Assembly (NCBI RefSeq): GCF_010993775.1
Contig: NZ_WOTO01000002.1
Span: 62,001-126,000 of the forward strand
Origin: Fodinicola feengrottensis
GTDB taxonomy: Bacteria > Actinomycetota > Actinomycetes > Mycobacteriales > HKI-0501
DNA length: 64,000 bases
Reading direction: 5' to 3'
Each line of letters opens with the position of its first letter. Within the stretch, counting starts at the first letter, position 1. The notes under the pieces were generated by a model. That model was not told the origin of the DNA and did no database searches. It saw only the letters and a program-made list of their open reading frames with translations. Below are positions 8,567 to 16,545 of the stretch, in pieces. Made by a program: the position numbers and the translations under genes.

Positions 8567-8585
8567 GCCGTTTAGCCTATTCTTC
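8558..8585. terminator. bidirectional hairpin terminator
   Basis: A perfect 11-base inverted repeat GAAGAATAGGC / GCCTATTCTTC with a six-base loop, containing the stop of the mgtC-like gene and lying just before the stop of the convergent VOC gene. The A/T-rich lower stem gives a weak T run on both strands. It would serve both genes. Confidence 0.7.
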
Positions 8586-8597
8586 GCCGGTGTCTGA

Positions 8598-8984
8598 TTA
8601 CTTCGGTTTACGCTCGGCGTCGCTGCGTTCGACGCAGAATTCGTTGCCTTCCGGGTCGGCCATAATGACCCAGCCGCTGCCGTCGGGCTTGCGGTGGTCG
8701 GCCACCTGGCTGGCACCGATGCCCAGCAACCACTGGACTTCCTCGTCACGGGTTCGTTCGTCCGGGATCAGGTCGAGGTGCACCCGGTTCTTGCTGGTCT
8801 TGCTTTCCGGCACCAGCACGAAAAGCAGGTTTGGGCCACTGGGTGAGACGAGCCCCCACTCAGTGTGCTCGGGCAGGTTCGGATCGTCAGGATCCTCCTG
8901 CCAGCCGGACACCTGCGACCAGAATGCAGTGAGTTTCGCCGGGTCGACGGCGTCGAACGTGACGTGTTTGATACGCGCGGTCAT
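8598..8984 (-). CDS. VOC/glyoxalase-fold protein
   Basis: A 128-residue single-domain vicinal oxygen chelate protein of the glyoxalase-like group: VTFDAVDPAKLTAFWSQVSG at the start, RVHLDLIPDERTRDEEVQWL in the middle and VIMADPEGNEFCVE at the end. The His of HLDL and the Glu of the C-terminal strand fit the metal positions of the fold. The reaction is unknown. ATG 8984 is chosen; an ATG two codons upstream (8990) is possible. Confidence 0.75.
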   Translation of the reverse strand: MTARIKHVTFDAVDPAKLTAFWSQVSGWQEDPDDPNLPEHTEWGLVSPSGPNLLFVLVPESKTSKNRVHLDLIPDERTRDEEVQWLLGIGASQVADHRKPDGSGWVIMADPEGNEFCVERSDAERKPK

Positions 8985-9010
8985 CAACAATCCCTTGCTG
9001 TAACGCGCTT

Positions 9011-9045
9011 CCCGCGAAGAATGGCGTCGATCAGGACTTCGCGGG
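9011..9045 (-). terminator. 9-base inverted repeat after the micro-ORF
   Basis: CCCGCGAAG and its complement CTTCGCGGG separated by 17 bases. On the minus strand it overlaps the last codons and stop of the 12-residue ORF at 9031-9069 and lies upstream of the VOC gene. No T tract follows, so it may be a processing or attenuation hairpin. Confidence 0.4.
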
Positions 9046-9069
9046 AGGCGCGGAAACGGTGGTGGTCAT
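9031..9069 (-). CDS. 12-residue micro-ORF with a strong ribosome site
   Basis: Encodes MTTTVSAPPAKS and stops. The ribosome site is unusually good (GAGGAGGT, 7 bases before the ATG), better than most genes here. It lies 62 bases downstream of the SIS-domain gene on the same strand. The sequence resembles the first residues of sugar ABC-permease genes, so it may be what is left of a lost transporter gene of the sugar operon, or a leader peptide for the VOC gene. Neither is proven. Confidence 0.3.
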   Translation of the reverse strand: MTTTVSAPPAKS

Positions 9070-9131
9070 CTCCGTACCTCCTCTCGTCGCCGCAACGCCG
9101 CAGCGATCATGCCACACCTTTGCGGGGCGGA

Positions 9132-10132
9132 TCAAACATGGTCGATCTTCGTATCGTCCTGAGTGTGCTGGAATCCGTTGACTTTCAGGCCGAAACGCCG
9201 CGCGAGGTCTCCGGCCAGCAGCTGAATGGGCAGGATTTGCAGGATTGCCCTGGAGAGTCCGCTGACCGCCGGGATCGGTACGACATGGAGGTTCTTCGCC
9301 GCCGCGACGGTGGCCGAGGTGACCAGCACGGTCGGCACCTTGGCGGCGGCCAGGTACCGCGCCAGCCGCACTTCCCGTTCCTCGCCGAAAAGAACGCATG
9401 CCCGCTGGCGAGTGAGTGCCTCCATCGGACCGTGCAAAAAACTGGTACGTCTCATAGGCGGCCGTACTGATCCGGGTCGACTCCCGGATAAGCAGCGCCG
9501 ACTCAGAGGCGGAGGCGCGCGCCCCCCCGCGCCAACCACGTCGATCGAGGTCACTTCGGTCAGCGCGTCGGCGATTTCGAAGGCCTGGACAGCGAGATCG
9601 GTGAGCGTACGATCCACCAGCGCCGGCAGTGCCGGCCAGTCGTCGCCATCGCAAATGCCGTCGAGCGCGGTGGCCAGCAGCCCGAAGGCCTGCAGGGTGG
9701 CGGTGTATCCGACGGTATAGACCCGACTGTCCTCGCCGTGCCCGATGCCGAAAGTGGCATCGACCACCTGGGACAGCGGCGCGGTCGGGTCGTTGGTGAT
9801 CCCCAGCCGCTCGTTGCCGCCGATTTGTTGGGCGGCCGCGATGGTTTCCCTGCTCCGGCCGCCTTCCGACACGAAGACATAGCCGTCGGCCACGTCAGAT
9901 TTCGGGCCCAGCGCGAGGATTTCCGAGGCGTCCACGTTGATCGCCCGCCGGCCGTACCGGCCCAGCCGGTGGACCAGCGCGTGACCGCGTGCGAGCTCGC
10001 GCCCATCGACGCCACCGCGAGAACTCCCAGCTGCCAGCGGGAAAGATCGAGGGCGCCGAGCTGCTCGCGAACGATGTTCGCGGAGCGCTCGAGGTTGGCG
10101 GCCTGGGAGGCGACCGCTTGGTAGTAGTCCAT
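9132..10132 (-). CDS. SIS-domain sugar-phosphate isomerase/deaminase (two slips)
   Basis: Two tandem SIS folds over about 333 residues, as in the isomerase half of GlmS or AgaS/FrlB-type proteins that act on phosphorylated amino or ketoamine sugars. The start from ATG 10132 reads MDYYQAVASQAANLERSANI; after slips near 9960 and 9500 the body reads VFVSEGGRSRETIAAAQQIG (the SIS phosphate-binding Ser/Arg loop) and later FLHGPMEALTRQRACVLFGE. It lies 16 bases downstream of the kinase gene, so kinase and isomerase form one transcript that would phosphorylate a sugar and then rearrange or deaminate it. Confidence 0.75.
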
Positions 10133-10148
10133 GGGAACCTTTCGCCGG

Positions 10149-11066
10149 TCAGCTGGCTGTTGGTACGGGCAGGCCGCTGGCGATCGCGAGCGCGCCGATC
10201 ACCGGTGGCCGGTCCAGCACTCGCGCGTCTACCCGCGGACACAGTTCTTTGAGCGTGGTAAGGAACGAATCACGCAGGAGTGGTTGGGTGGCGATGACCG
10301 CTCCGCCGGCGACCACGCTGGTGATGGGTATGCCGCGGGCCAGCAGCCGCTGGACGACGGTGGCCAGCTGCCGGCCGCCGTCCCGGATCACCGCGGCCGC
10401 GACTTCGGATCCGTCCGCCATGGCGGCGAAAACCTCGGTGGCGTGGCTGCCCCAGTAGTCGGCGGAGTTCGACCGGCTCAACGACATCGCCAGCTCAGGG
10501 CCAGTAGGCGCTTGGAAACTGGCCATCAGCCGAGTGGCCAGTTGGTCTGGCGGGTGGCCGAGGTCCAGCTCGGTGAGCACCGCGCGGACAGCCTCGCGGA
10601 CCAGTCCGGAGGCACTGCCCTCGTCGCCGAGCACCCACCCCCAGCCGCCGGAGGTGATCAACTGGTCGGCCTCATCGCGTACCGCGGCGATGGAGCCCGT
10701 CCCGCACACCACGCCGATCCCGCCGGGGACTCCCATCGCCGGCGGCATGAGTTCGGCGTCGTTGACCACCCGCACTGGGCCGCCGAAATGCTCGCCGAGC
10801 TGGGCCTGGAACCGCAGGCATTGGTCAGTGTTGTCGCACCCGTGGGCGCCCACCGCGAGTGGCAACCGCAGCGCGGCGGCACCGAACGCATCGGACACCA
10901 GGCCAGCGAGGGTGGCCGCATTCGCGGCGGATTCCGGAATCCGCCACGCCTTCGTACGAACGATGCGCTCGTCCACGATTGCGCTGGCTGTCCCGATCGC
11001 CGTCGTACCCAGAGCAAGGTGGGTTTTGGTGGCGCCGATGTCAATACCGACGACGGCATCGTCCAT
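10149..11066 (-). CDS. BadF/BadG/NAGK-type sugar kinase
   Basis: ATP-dependent kinase of the ASKHA fold, 306 residues, most like N-acetylglucosamine kinases of the BadF/BadG/BcrA group. Seen in order: phosphate-1 loop VVGIDIGATKTHLALG, VVNDAELM, the second loop VVCGTGSIAAV, GWGWVLGDEGSASGL and a C-terminal VVAGGAVIATQPLLRDSF. ATG 11066 is taken because the ASKHA motif should lie within ten residues of the start. It precedes the SIS gene and follows a candidate ROK operator 37 bases upstream of its start. Substrate specificity (GlcNAc, glucosamine or other) is not visible. Confidence 0.8.
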   Translation of the reverse strand: MDDAVVGIDIGATKTHLALGTTAIGTASAIVDERIVRTKAWRIPESAANAATLAGLVSDAFGAAALRLPLAVGAHGCDNTDQCLRFQAQLGEHFGGPVRVVNDAELMPPAMGVPGGIGVVCGTGSIAAVRDEADQLITSGGWGWVLGDEGSASGLVREAVRAVLTELDLGHPPDQLATRLMASFQAPTGPELAMSLSRSNSADYWGSHATEVFAAMADGSEVAAAVIRDGGRQLATVVQRLLARGIPITSVVAGGAVIATQPLLRDSFLTTLKELCPRVDARVLDRPPVIGALAIASGLPVPTAS

Positions 11067-11102
11067 GGAGGGCTGACCGTGCCTTCGGTCGCAGGAGTGA
11101 GT

Positions 11103-11121
11103 GTTTTGGAGGTTAACAAAG
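11103..11121 (-). promoter_or_regulatory. candidate ROK operator, kinase-SIS promoter
   Basis: Minus strand CTTTGTTAACCTCCAAAAC, nearly the same 19-mer as at 12390-12408 in front of the dehydrogenase operon. It lies 37 bases before the kinase start. The ROK gene lies between the two copies. Confidence 0.6.
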
Positions 11122-11147
11122 TTCGCCGACCTCGGCAATGTCCGCCG

Positions 11148-12309
11148 TCAGGCGAGGCGGTTCAGGGCGCGGCTGATCGCGAGATGAACGGCGCCAAGGA
11201 CGGTGGCGCGGTCACCCAACGCGCCGACGGTGACCTCGGTGTCCCAGGCCAGGGATCGCAGCACCCGCTGGACTTCGGGCAGCACCAGCTGGTTCTGGCC
11301 GACGCCGCCGCCGAGCACGATGAGGCCTGGGTCGAGGACGCTCAACACGCCAACCGCGAGTCGCCCGATGTCCTGCGCATGCCGGTCGACCATTCGCCGC
11401 GCATGCACGTCGCCGCGTGCGGCCGCCTCGAAAAGTGCCTTGGCGTCTCGCGGCGGCGGTCCAGCCGATGCCGGCCACGCGGCCGCGCAACGCTCCAGTA
11501 AAGCCTCGGAGCCGAGATAGTGTTCAAGTCCAGCGCGCCGCGGACTTTCGTTCTCACCCCACGGAAACGGCATCCTTGACACCTCACCGGTGGCGCCGTG
11601 GGCGCCATGCAGCAACTGGCCGTCGAGCACGATCCCAGCGCCGATCTTCACCCCGACTTGCAGGTACGCGAACATCCGCTGGTTGCGGGCGACTCCGAGC
11701 CGGTGTTCGGCGAGGGCCGCGCAGTTGACGTTGTTTTTCCACCACCACCGGCACTTCGGCCGGCACTGGCAGCGAGGAGACGAGCTGTTCGGTGCCGTCT
11801 ACCCGCAGGCTGTCGACGCGGTCGCTGGAATGTTCGGTCGGGGCGGTTGGTGCGCCGATGACGACGTCCCGCAGCGGCCCGTGCCGGTGGCCGACATCGG
11901 CGCGTACCTTCCTGACCAGCTCGATGGCCGCGGCGGTGGCCGCCGCGGTGACATTGCGCCGGCGGGCCGACATCCGCTCTTCGCGGGAGCTCAGCTGACT
12001 GCCGTCCAGTGCGTGCGCGGCGACCCGAACCCGGGTCGCGGCGACCTCCACTCCCAGGACGTGCCCGGCGGCCGGCGCCACCGAATAAATGACCGCGCTG
12101 CGACCGGTGCTCCCCTTGGTGGTGCCCTGGCTGGTCACCAGGTCCAGCTTGGCCAGCTCCGCGATCGCCACCGACATGGTCGGCCGGGACAGGTCGAGTG
12201 TGTGGCCGAGCTGTGGCCGGGTAGCCGGCCCGTCGGTGACGAGCGCGCGCAGGACCGCGCGGGCGCTCTCTGGCAGGTCCAGACGCTCGGCTGCCGGTGG
12301 CATCCCCAT
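11148..12309 (-). CDS. ROK-family transcription regulator (one slip)
   Basis: About 387 residues. The N-terminal winged helix (about residues 12-65) reads ARAVLRALVTDGPATRPQLG, then LSRPTMSVAIAELAKLDLVT. A sugar-kinase-like ROK domain follows (HVLGVEVAATRVRVAAHALD) and, after a slip near 11735, VGVKIGAGIVLDGQLLHGAHGATGEVS, with the HGATGE motif and a LIVLGGGVGQ end. Such proteins are sugar-responsive repressors. ATG 12309 has AAAGGAGGG upstream. It is flanked by the kinase-isomerase genes and the dehydrogenase operon, each with the same 19-base site, so it most likely represses both. Confidence 0.85.
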
Positions 12310-12389
12310 CGCGCCCTCCTTTGAACGATCACGGTCAACGTCGTAGTAAACCGCAGAGTTGTCGTACGAGCCTTGTGGGGGTCCTAGGT

Positions 12390-12408
12390 GTTTGTTAACC
12401 TCCCAAAC
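12390..12408 (+). promoter_or_regulatory. candidate ROK operator, Gfo/Idh/MocA promoter
   Basis: GTTTGTTAACCTCCCAAAC, with GTTTG and CAAAC as inverted ends. It matches the site at 11103-11121 in 16 of 19 positions. It lies 24-60 bases before the possible starts of the first dehydrogenase gene. Confidence 0.6.
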
Positions 12409-12449
12409 ATTGAGCCCAGAAATGAATGCCGATGAGTGTGGACGTACAC

Positions 12450-13640
12450 ATGACTGATATTCGAGTGGGCCTGGTCGGCCTGGATCACTGGTATTCGGCG
12501 ATTCCGCTGGCTGAGGGCATCGGTGGCCGGGACGGCGTGCGGCTGGTCGGCATCGCCGACGCGGAACCAGCACGGGCGAGTGAGCTCGCCACTCGGTGCG
12601 GGGTTGACCTGGTGGACAAAGATTGGCGTGCACTGGTCGAAGATCCGACCGTCGACGCGATCATCAGCCTGGTCAGCCCGGACCGCAATGCCGAGGTCTG
12701 CCGAACCGCCGCTGAGGCCGGAAAGCACATCATCTCCAACAAACCACTGGCTCGTACGGTGGCCGAGGCGACGATGGTCGTGGCGGCGGTCCGGCGGGCC
12801 GGGGTTCGGTTCCTGCCGGCTGAGTCGCGGATGCGGCTCGGCCCGCGCAGCCAGTTTCTCAAGCGCTGGATCGAACAGGGCCGGCTCGGCCGGTTGTTAA
12901 GCGCCTCGCTGTCGATTTGGGCGGGGTTGCCGCGGCGCTGGCCGGACGACCCGGATCCAGGGTGGTTTGTCGATCCGGGCCGGACCGCCGGCGGCGGTTG
13001 GATCGACCATGCGGTCTATCAAGTCGACATGCTCCGGTGGCTGCTCGGTGAGGAAATCGTTGCGGTGACTGGACAAACCGCCAACCTGGCCTATCCAGAG
13101 CTGGCCGTGGAGGACTACGGGGTGGCGACGGTGACGTTCGCGGGCGGCGCGGTGGCCACCCTGGAAGACACCTGGACAGCTCCCGGCGCCGGATTTCAGT
13201 CCAGCGGAACCTATGTTGGCAGTGACGGCGTCTACCGAATGGACGGGATCAGTGACCGCAGCCTGATTCTGGCGGACTTTCCGCCGCTGCAGGGATGGGT
13301 GCAAACAGCCCTCCCGGGGCACCACGATCAGGCTGCCGATATCGATCACTGGACGGCGTCGATTCGGGACGAGGTCGAGCCCGTCGCCACCGTCGAGGAC
13401 GCGTGGCACAATCTCGCTTCCTGCCTGGCTTTCTACGAGTCGGTGCGGACCGGTCGTACGATCGAGCCGGAAGTGGCGCCGTGTGGTAGCCGGGCAGCCG
13501 CTGCGGCTGGGCATTCTGGGTGCCGGCACGATCGCGACCGTCAGCGTCGGCGTGCTGCCGAACCTGGCCCAGATCTCGGACAAGGTGACGCCGGTGGCGA
13601 TCGCCGATCCGGTGCTGGAGCGAGCACGGTCGGTGGCTGA
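12450..13640 (+). CDS. Gfo/Idh/MocA-family oxidoreductase (first of two)
   Basis: NAD(P)-dependent sugar or cyclitol dehydrogenase. N-terminal Rossmann fold MTDIRVGLVGLDHWYSAI (the usual GxGxxG is here GLVGLD), the EKP-like motif is NKPLART, and the C-terminal domain has WIDHAVYQVDMLRWLLGEE with the HxxxxD of the active site. The frame as given runs to 13640 over the start of the next gene. The family-like sequence ends near 13480 and a TAG at 13487-13489 in another frame probably marks the true stop. Starts at 12426 or 12432 are also open. Glycan or inositol-type sugar oxidation is likely. Confidence 0.8.
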   Translation: MTDIRVGLVGLDHWYSAIPLAEGIGGRDGVRLVGIADAEPARASELATRCGVDLVDKDWRALVEDPTVDAIISLVSPDRNAEVCRTAAEAGKHIISNKPLARTVAEATMVVAAVRRAGVRFLPAESRMRLGPRSQFLKRWIEQGRLGRLLSASLSIWAGLPRRWPDDPDPGWFVDPGRTAGGGWIDHAVYQVDMLRWLLGEEIVAVTGQTANLAYPELAVEDYGVATVTFAGGAVATLEDTWTAPGAGFQSSGTYVGSDGVYRMDGISDRSLILADFPPLQGWVQTALPGHHDQAADIDHWTASIRDEVEPVATVEDAWHNLASCLAFYESVRTGRTIEPEVAPCGSRAAAAAGHSGCRHDRDRQRRRAAEPGPDLGQGDAGGDRRSGAGASTVGG

Positions 13641-14622
13641 CACGTACGGCATCCCGAAGGCTTTTGGGACGCTGGAGGAAATGCTCGACGGTGCTGAACT
13701 GGACGCGGTCATCAACCTGACGCCGATCCCGGTGCACGGCGAGACCTGCCGCAAAATCCTGTCTGCCGGAAAGCACCTTGCCACCGAAAAGCCGCTGGCC
13801 ACCACCATGGCGGACGCGAACGACATCTGCGATCTGGCCGCCCAACGTGGCCTGACCGTGGTGTGCGCGCCGTACAACATGCTGTACCCAGACCGGATGC
13901 AGGCCCGCCGGCTGATTCGGCACGGCGCGATCGGAAAAGTGGCGTTCGCGCGGGTACGGTCATCGCACGGCGGGCCGGCTTCGGGAAACTGGCCGCTGGA
14001 CCCTACGTGGTTTTACCAAAAGGGATCCGGCCCGCTGTATGACATGGGCGTGTACGGCATTCACGAAATCACCGGGCTGCTCGGCCCCGCCAAGCGGGTG
14101 GTGGCTTTCGCGGGCATCACCGAGCCGGTCCGGACCGTACGTGGCGGTCCCTTCAAGGGCAAGAAAATCGAGGTGACCGCGGATGACAACGTGCTGATGA
14201 TGCTGGACTTCGGTGCGTCGACCTTCGCGGTGGTGGACGGCACCTTCAACGTGAACGCGGCGCGCGGCCCGAAAGTGGAGATCTACGGCCGCGAGGGCAC
14301 GATCAACATCGCGGGCGCGCCCTACGGCGGTGAAGGTCCGCCGCTGGAGATCTTCCAGCTGGACGCGGTGCCCGGACTCGGCGGCTGGATCACCCCGACC
14401 CTGCGCGAGGTTGAGGCGCAGACGCAGCGCGCTTTCGGCCTGCACAGGGCGATCCTGGCCGATCACCTGGCGGACTGTGTGGCCACCGGCGAAACTCCGA
14501 TGCTCAACGTCGACCATGCCCGGCACATCCTGGAAATCATGCTGATGGCCGAGGAGTCCAGCCGGACCGGCCAAGCCGTCCCACTGACCACCACCTTCGA
14601 GCTGCCGGATCGTGAGGAGTGA
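13483..14622 (+). CDS. Gfo/Idh/MocA-family oxidoreductase (second)
   Basis: An intact 379-residue dehydrogenase. Rossmann motif LGILGAGTIATVSVGVLP, then LTPIPVHGETCRKILSAGKH and TEKPLATTMADA (the EKP lysine), and LYDMGVYGIHEITGLLG in the active-site domain. GTG 13483 overlaps the probable end of the first dehydrogenase and the gene ends by overlapping the GTG of the isomerase gene, so all three are co-translated. The pair of dehydrogenases with an isomerase resembles inositol and 3-keto-sugar routes, where two such enzymes act in sequence. Confidence 0.85.
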   Translation: MVAGQPLRLGILGAGTIATVSVGVLPNLAQISDKVTPVAIADPVLERARSVADTYGIPKAFGTLEEMLDGAELDAVINLTPIPVHGETCRKILSAGKHLATEKPLATTMADANDICDLAAQRGLTVVCAPYNMLYPDRMQARRLIRHGAIGKVAFARVRSSHGGPASGNWPLDPTWFYQKGSGPLYDMGVYGIHEITGLLGPAKRVVAFAGITEPVRTVRGGPFKGKKIEVTADDNVLMMLDFGASTFAVVDGTFNVNAARGPKVEIYGREGTINIAGAPYGGEGPPLEIFQLDAVPGLGGWITPTLREVEAQTQRAFGLHRAILADHLADCVATGETPMLNVDHARHILEIMLMAEESSRTGQAVPLTTTFELPDREE

Positions 14623-15392
14623 CGCCGATCGCAGTGCAGCTCTACACCGTTCGGGAGCAGGCGGCGAAGGATCTTCCCCGGGTGCTGCGGAGCATCAGCG
14701 AGCTCGGATTCGTCGGGGTCGAACTCTACGGTCGGTTCGATATCGCCCCGGCTGACCTCAAAAAGGTGATGCGCGACCTGGGGTTGCGTTTTACCAGTGC
14801 TCACGTGCCTTTCCCGTCCGGTCGGGAGGCCAGCAGGATTTTGGACGAGCAAGCCGAGCTGGGGGTGCCGGCGATCGCCTGGAGCCTGGAACCGGAGGAA
14901 TTCCGTACGACGGACGCCATCGCGCGGGGAGTCGACCGAGTGAACGAGGGTGCCGTCAACGCGCGGGACTACGGGATCCGGTTGGCGTACCACAATCACG
15001 AGGCCGAATTTTCGAATACCTTCAACGGCCTGACCGCCCATCAGATTCTGCTGGATCTGGTGGAACCAGATGTGTTGGTGGAACTGGACCTTTACTGGGC
15101 CGCGGTCGGTGGCGCGGATCCGGCCGAAGTGTTGCGAGATTTGGGAGATCGGGTCCCGTTCGTACACGTCAAGGACGGTCCGGGCAAATCCCGCGACGAC
15201 GTGATGGTCGCGGTGGGCCAGGGCAGCCTGGATATCGCGGCCGCGTTGACCGCGAATCCGGCCGTACGATGGCACATCGTGGAACTGGACCGGTTCGACG
15301 GCGACATATTCGACGCACTACGGGACAGTTATGACTTTTTGGTCGGTGGCGGGTATTCCACCGGACAAGCAGGTTCAGCTACCAGCGATTGA
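14619..15392 (+). CDS. sugar phosphate isomerase/epimerase (TIM barrel)
   Basis: 257 residues of the xylose-isomerase-like AP-endonuclease-2 fold: VQLYTVREQAAKDLPRVLRS at the start, LAYHNHEAEF (metal-binding region), VLVELDLYWAAVGG and FVHVKDGPG. The start is GTG 14619 overlapping the previous stop (GTGA). It would act on the keto or phosphorylated product of the two dehydrogenases. The last 14 bases overlap the convergent nitroreductase gene. Confidence 0.85.
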   Translation: MTPIAVQLYTVREQAAKDLPRVLRSISELGFVGVELYGRFDIAPADLKKVMRDLGLRFTSAHVPFPSGREASRILDEQAELGVPAIAWSLEPEEFRTTDAIARGVDRVNEGAVNARDYGIRLAYHNHEAEFSNTFNGLTAHQILLDLVEPDVLVELDLYWAAVGGADPAEVLRDLGDRVPFVHVKDGPGKSRDDVMVAVGQGSLDIAAALTANPAVRWHIVELDRFDGDIFDALRDSYDFLVGGGYSTGQAGSATSD

Positions 15393-16014
15393 CGTGCAGG
15401 ATGTCGTCGAGCGGTTGGCGACGGGCGGGCTTGAAATCGGTCCCGATGGTGTGGGCGGTCGGGATCAGCGCGGCCTGCCGGACATTGTCCGGAAGTCCCA
15501 ACAGTGCGGCGATTTCCGTTTCGTAGCTCAGATGTAGGGTAGTCCAAGCGGTGCCGAGCCCACGCGTACGGGCGGCCAGCATGTAACTCCAGGCCGCCGG
15601 CAGCACCGAACCCCAGAGTCCGGCCTGATTTCCTTCCGGCAGCTCGCCACCGCGCAGGGTCAGGCACGGCAGCACCAGAACGGGTGCGCGGCCCATGTGT
15701 TGGCCGAGGTACGCGACGCTGTCGCCGACGCGGTTCTGCACGGAGGCGCGGTTCGGGTTGTCAGCGAACAGTTTCCCGGCCGCTCCCGGCGAATCCAGGT
15801 AGGCGTCGACGGCCTGCCGGTAATAGTCACCGATGGCCGCGCGCTGGTCCGGATCGGTCACCACGACCCACTGCCACCCCTGCACATTGGACCCGCTCGG
15901 CGCCTGCAAAGCGATTTCCAGGCATTCGCGGACAACACTCAACTCGACTGGCCGATCGAAGTCCAACCGCTTGCGCACGGAACGAGTGGTGGTCAGGAGT
16001 TCCTCAGGAGTCAC
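15379..16014 (-). CDS. nitroreductase-family protein
   Basis: FMN-dependent NAD(P)H oxidoreductase of 211 residues, intact: RSVRKRLDFDRPVE at the start, LQAPSGSNVQGWQWVVVTDP (the FMN-binding Ser-Asn region), GLWGSVLPAAWSYMLAARTR, LGTAWTTLHL and a C-terminal LIPTAHTIGTDFKPARRQPL. Substrate unknown; members reduce nitro groups, quinones or flavins. Divergent from the DUF427 gene. Confidence 0.85.
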   Translation of the reverse strand: MTPEELLTTTRSVRKRLDFDRPVELSVVRECLEIALQAPSGSNVQGWQWVVVTDPDQRAAIGDYYRQAVDAYLDSPGAAGKLFADNPNRASVQNRVGDSVAYLGQHMGRAPVLVLPCLTLRGGELPEGNQAGLWGSVLPAAWSYMLAARTRGLGTAWTTLHLSYETEIAALLGLPDNVRQAALIPTAHTIGTDFKPARRQPLDDILHVNRW

Positions 16015-16046
16015 CGTGTCAGCCTAACGCGCTCTATTCTGGTGCG

Positions 16047-16535
16047 ATGCGCAGGGAAAAGCCCGGTCCCGGGCAGGAGTCGGTGTGGGACTACCCGCGG
16101 CCGCCGCGGGCCGAGGTGGTCCGGCGGCGGGCGGTGGTGACGTACGCGGGCACAGTCGTCGCCGACACCGATGACCTCGTACGAGTGCTGGAGACGTCTC
16201 ATCCGCCCACGTACTACCTGCCGCGGACCGCTTTCGGGGAGCACTTGCGGCCGGCGGACCGGGAGACCTTCTGCGAGTGGAAGGGAGCCGCGCGGTATGT
16301 GGACGTGCTGGTCGAAGGCGCGCTGCCGTTGACCGAGGTCGGTTGGTGGTATCCGAGCCCAGATCCGCGCTATCCGGCCCTGCTCGACCGGGTCGCCGTC
16401 TATGCCGGACGCTTCGACTCGGTCACGCTGGACGGTGCGAAGGTCACTCCGCAGCCGGGGGAGTTCTACGGCGGCTGGATCACCTCGGATGTGGTCGGTC
16501 CGTTCAAGGGAGCGCCGGGCACCTGGGGCTGGTAG
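16047..16535 (+). CDS. DUF427 domain protein
   Basis: 162-residue protein of the DUF427 family, a small all-beta fold of unknown function common in actinobacteria. Seen: PRAEVVRRRAVVTYAGTVVA, then ETSHPPTYYLPRTAF, FCEWKGAARY, GWWYPSPDPRYPAL and FYGGWITSDVVGPFKGAPGT. ATG 16047 is taken as the start because the family begins just ahead of the WDYPRPP segment, although the frame is open further upstream. It ends 10 bases before cobL. Confidence 0.85.
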   Translation: MRREKPGPGQESVWDYPRPPRAEVVRRRAVVTYAGTVVADTDDLVRVLETSHPPTYYLPRTAFGEHLRPADRETFCEWKGAARYVDVLVEGALPLTEVGWWYPSPDPRYPALLDRVAVYAGRFDSVTLDGAKVTPQPGEFYGGWITSDVVGPFKGAPGTWGW

Positions 16536-16545
16536 TCCGCATAAG

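Noticed and set aside
10131-11501. 456-codon plus-strand open frame opposite the kinase and ROK genes
   Set aside because: Antisense to two supported genes and without recognisable motifs; long antisense frames are expected at this GC content.
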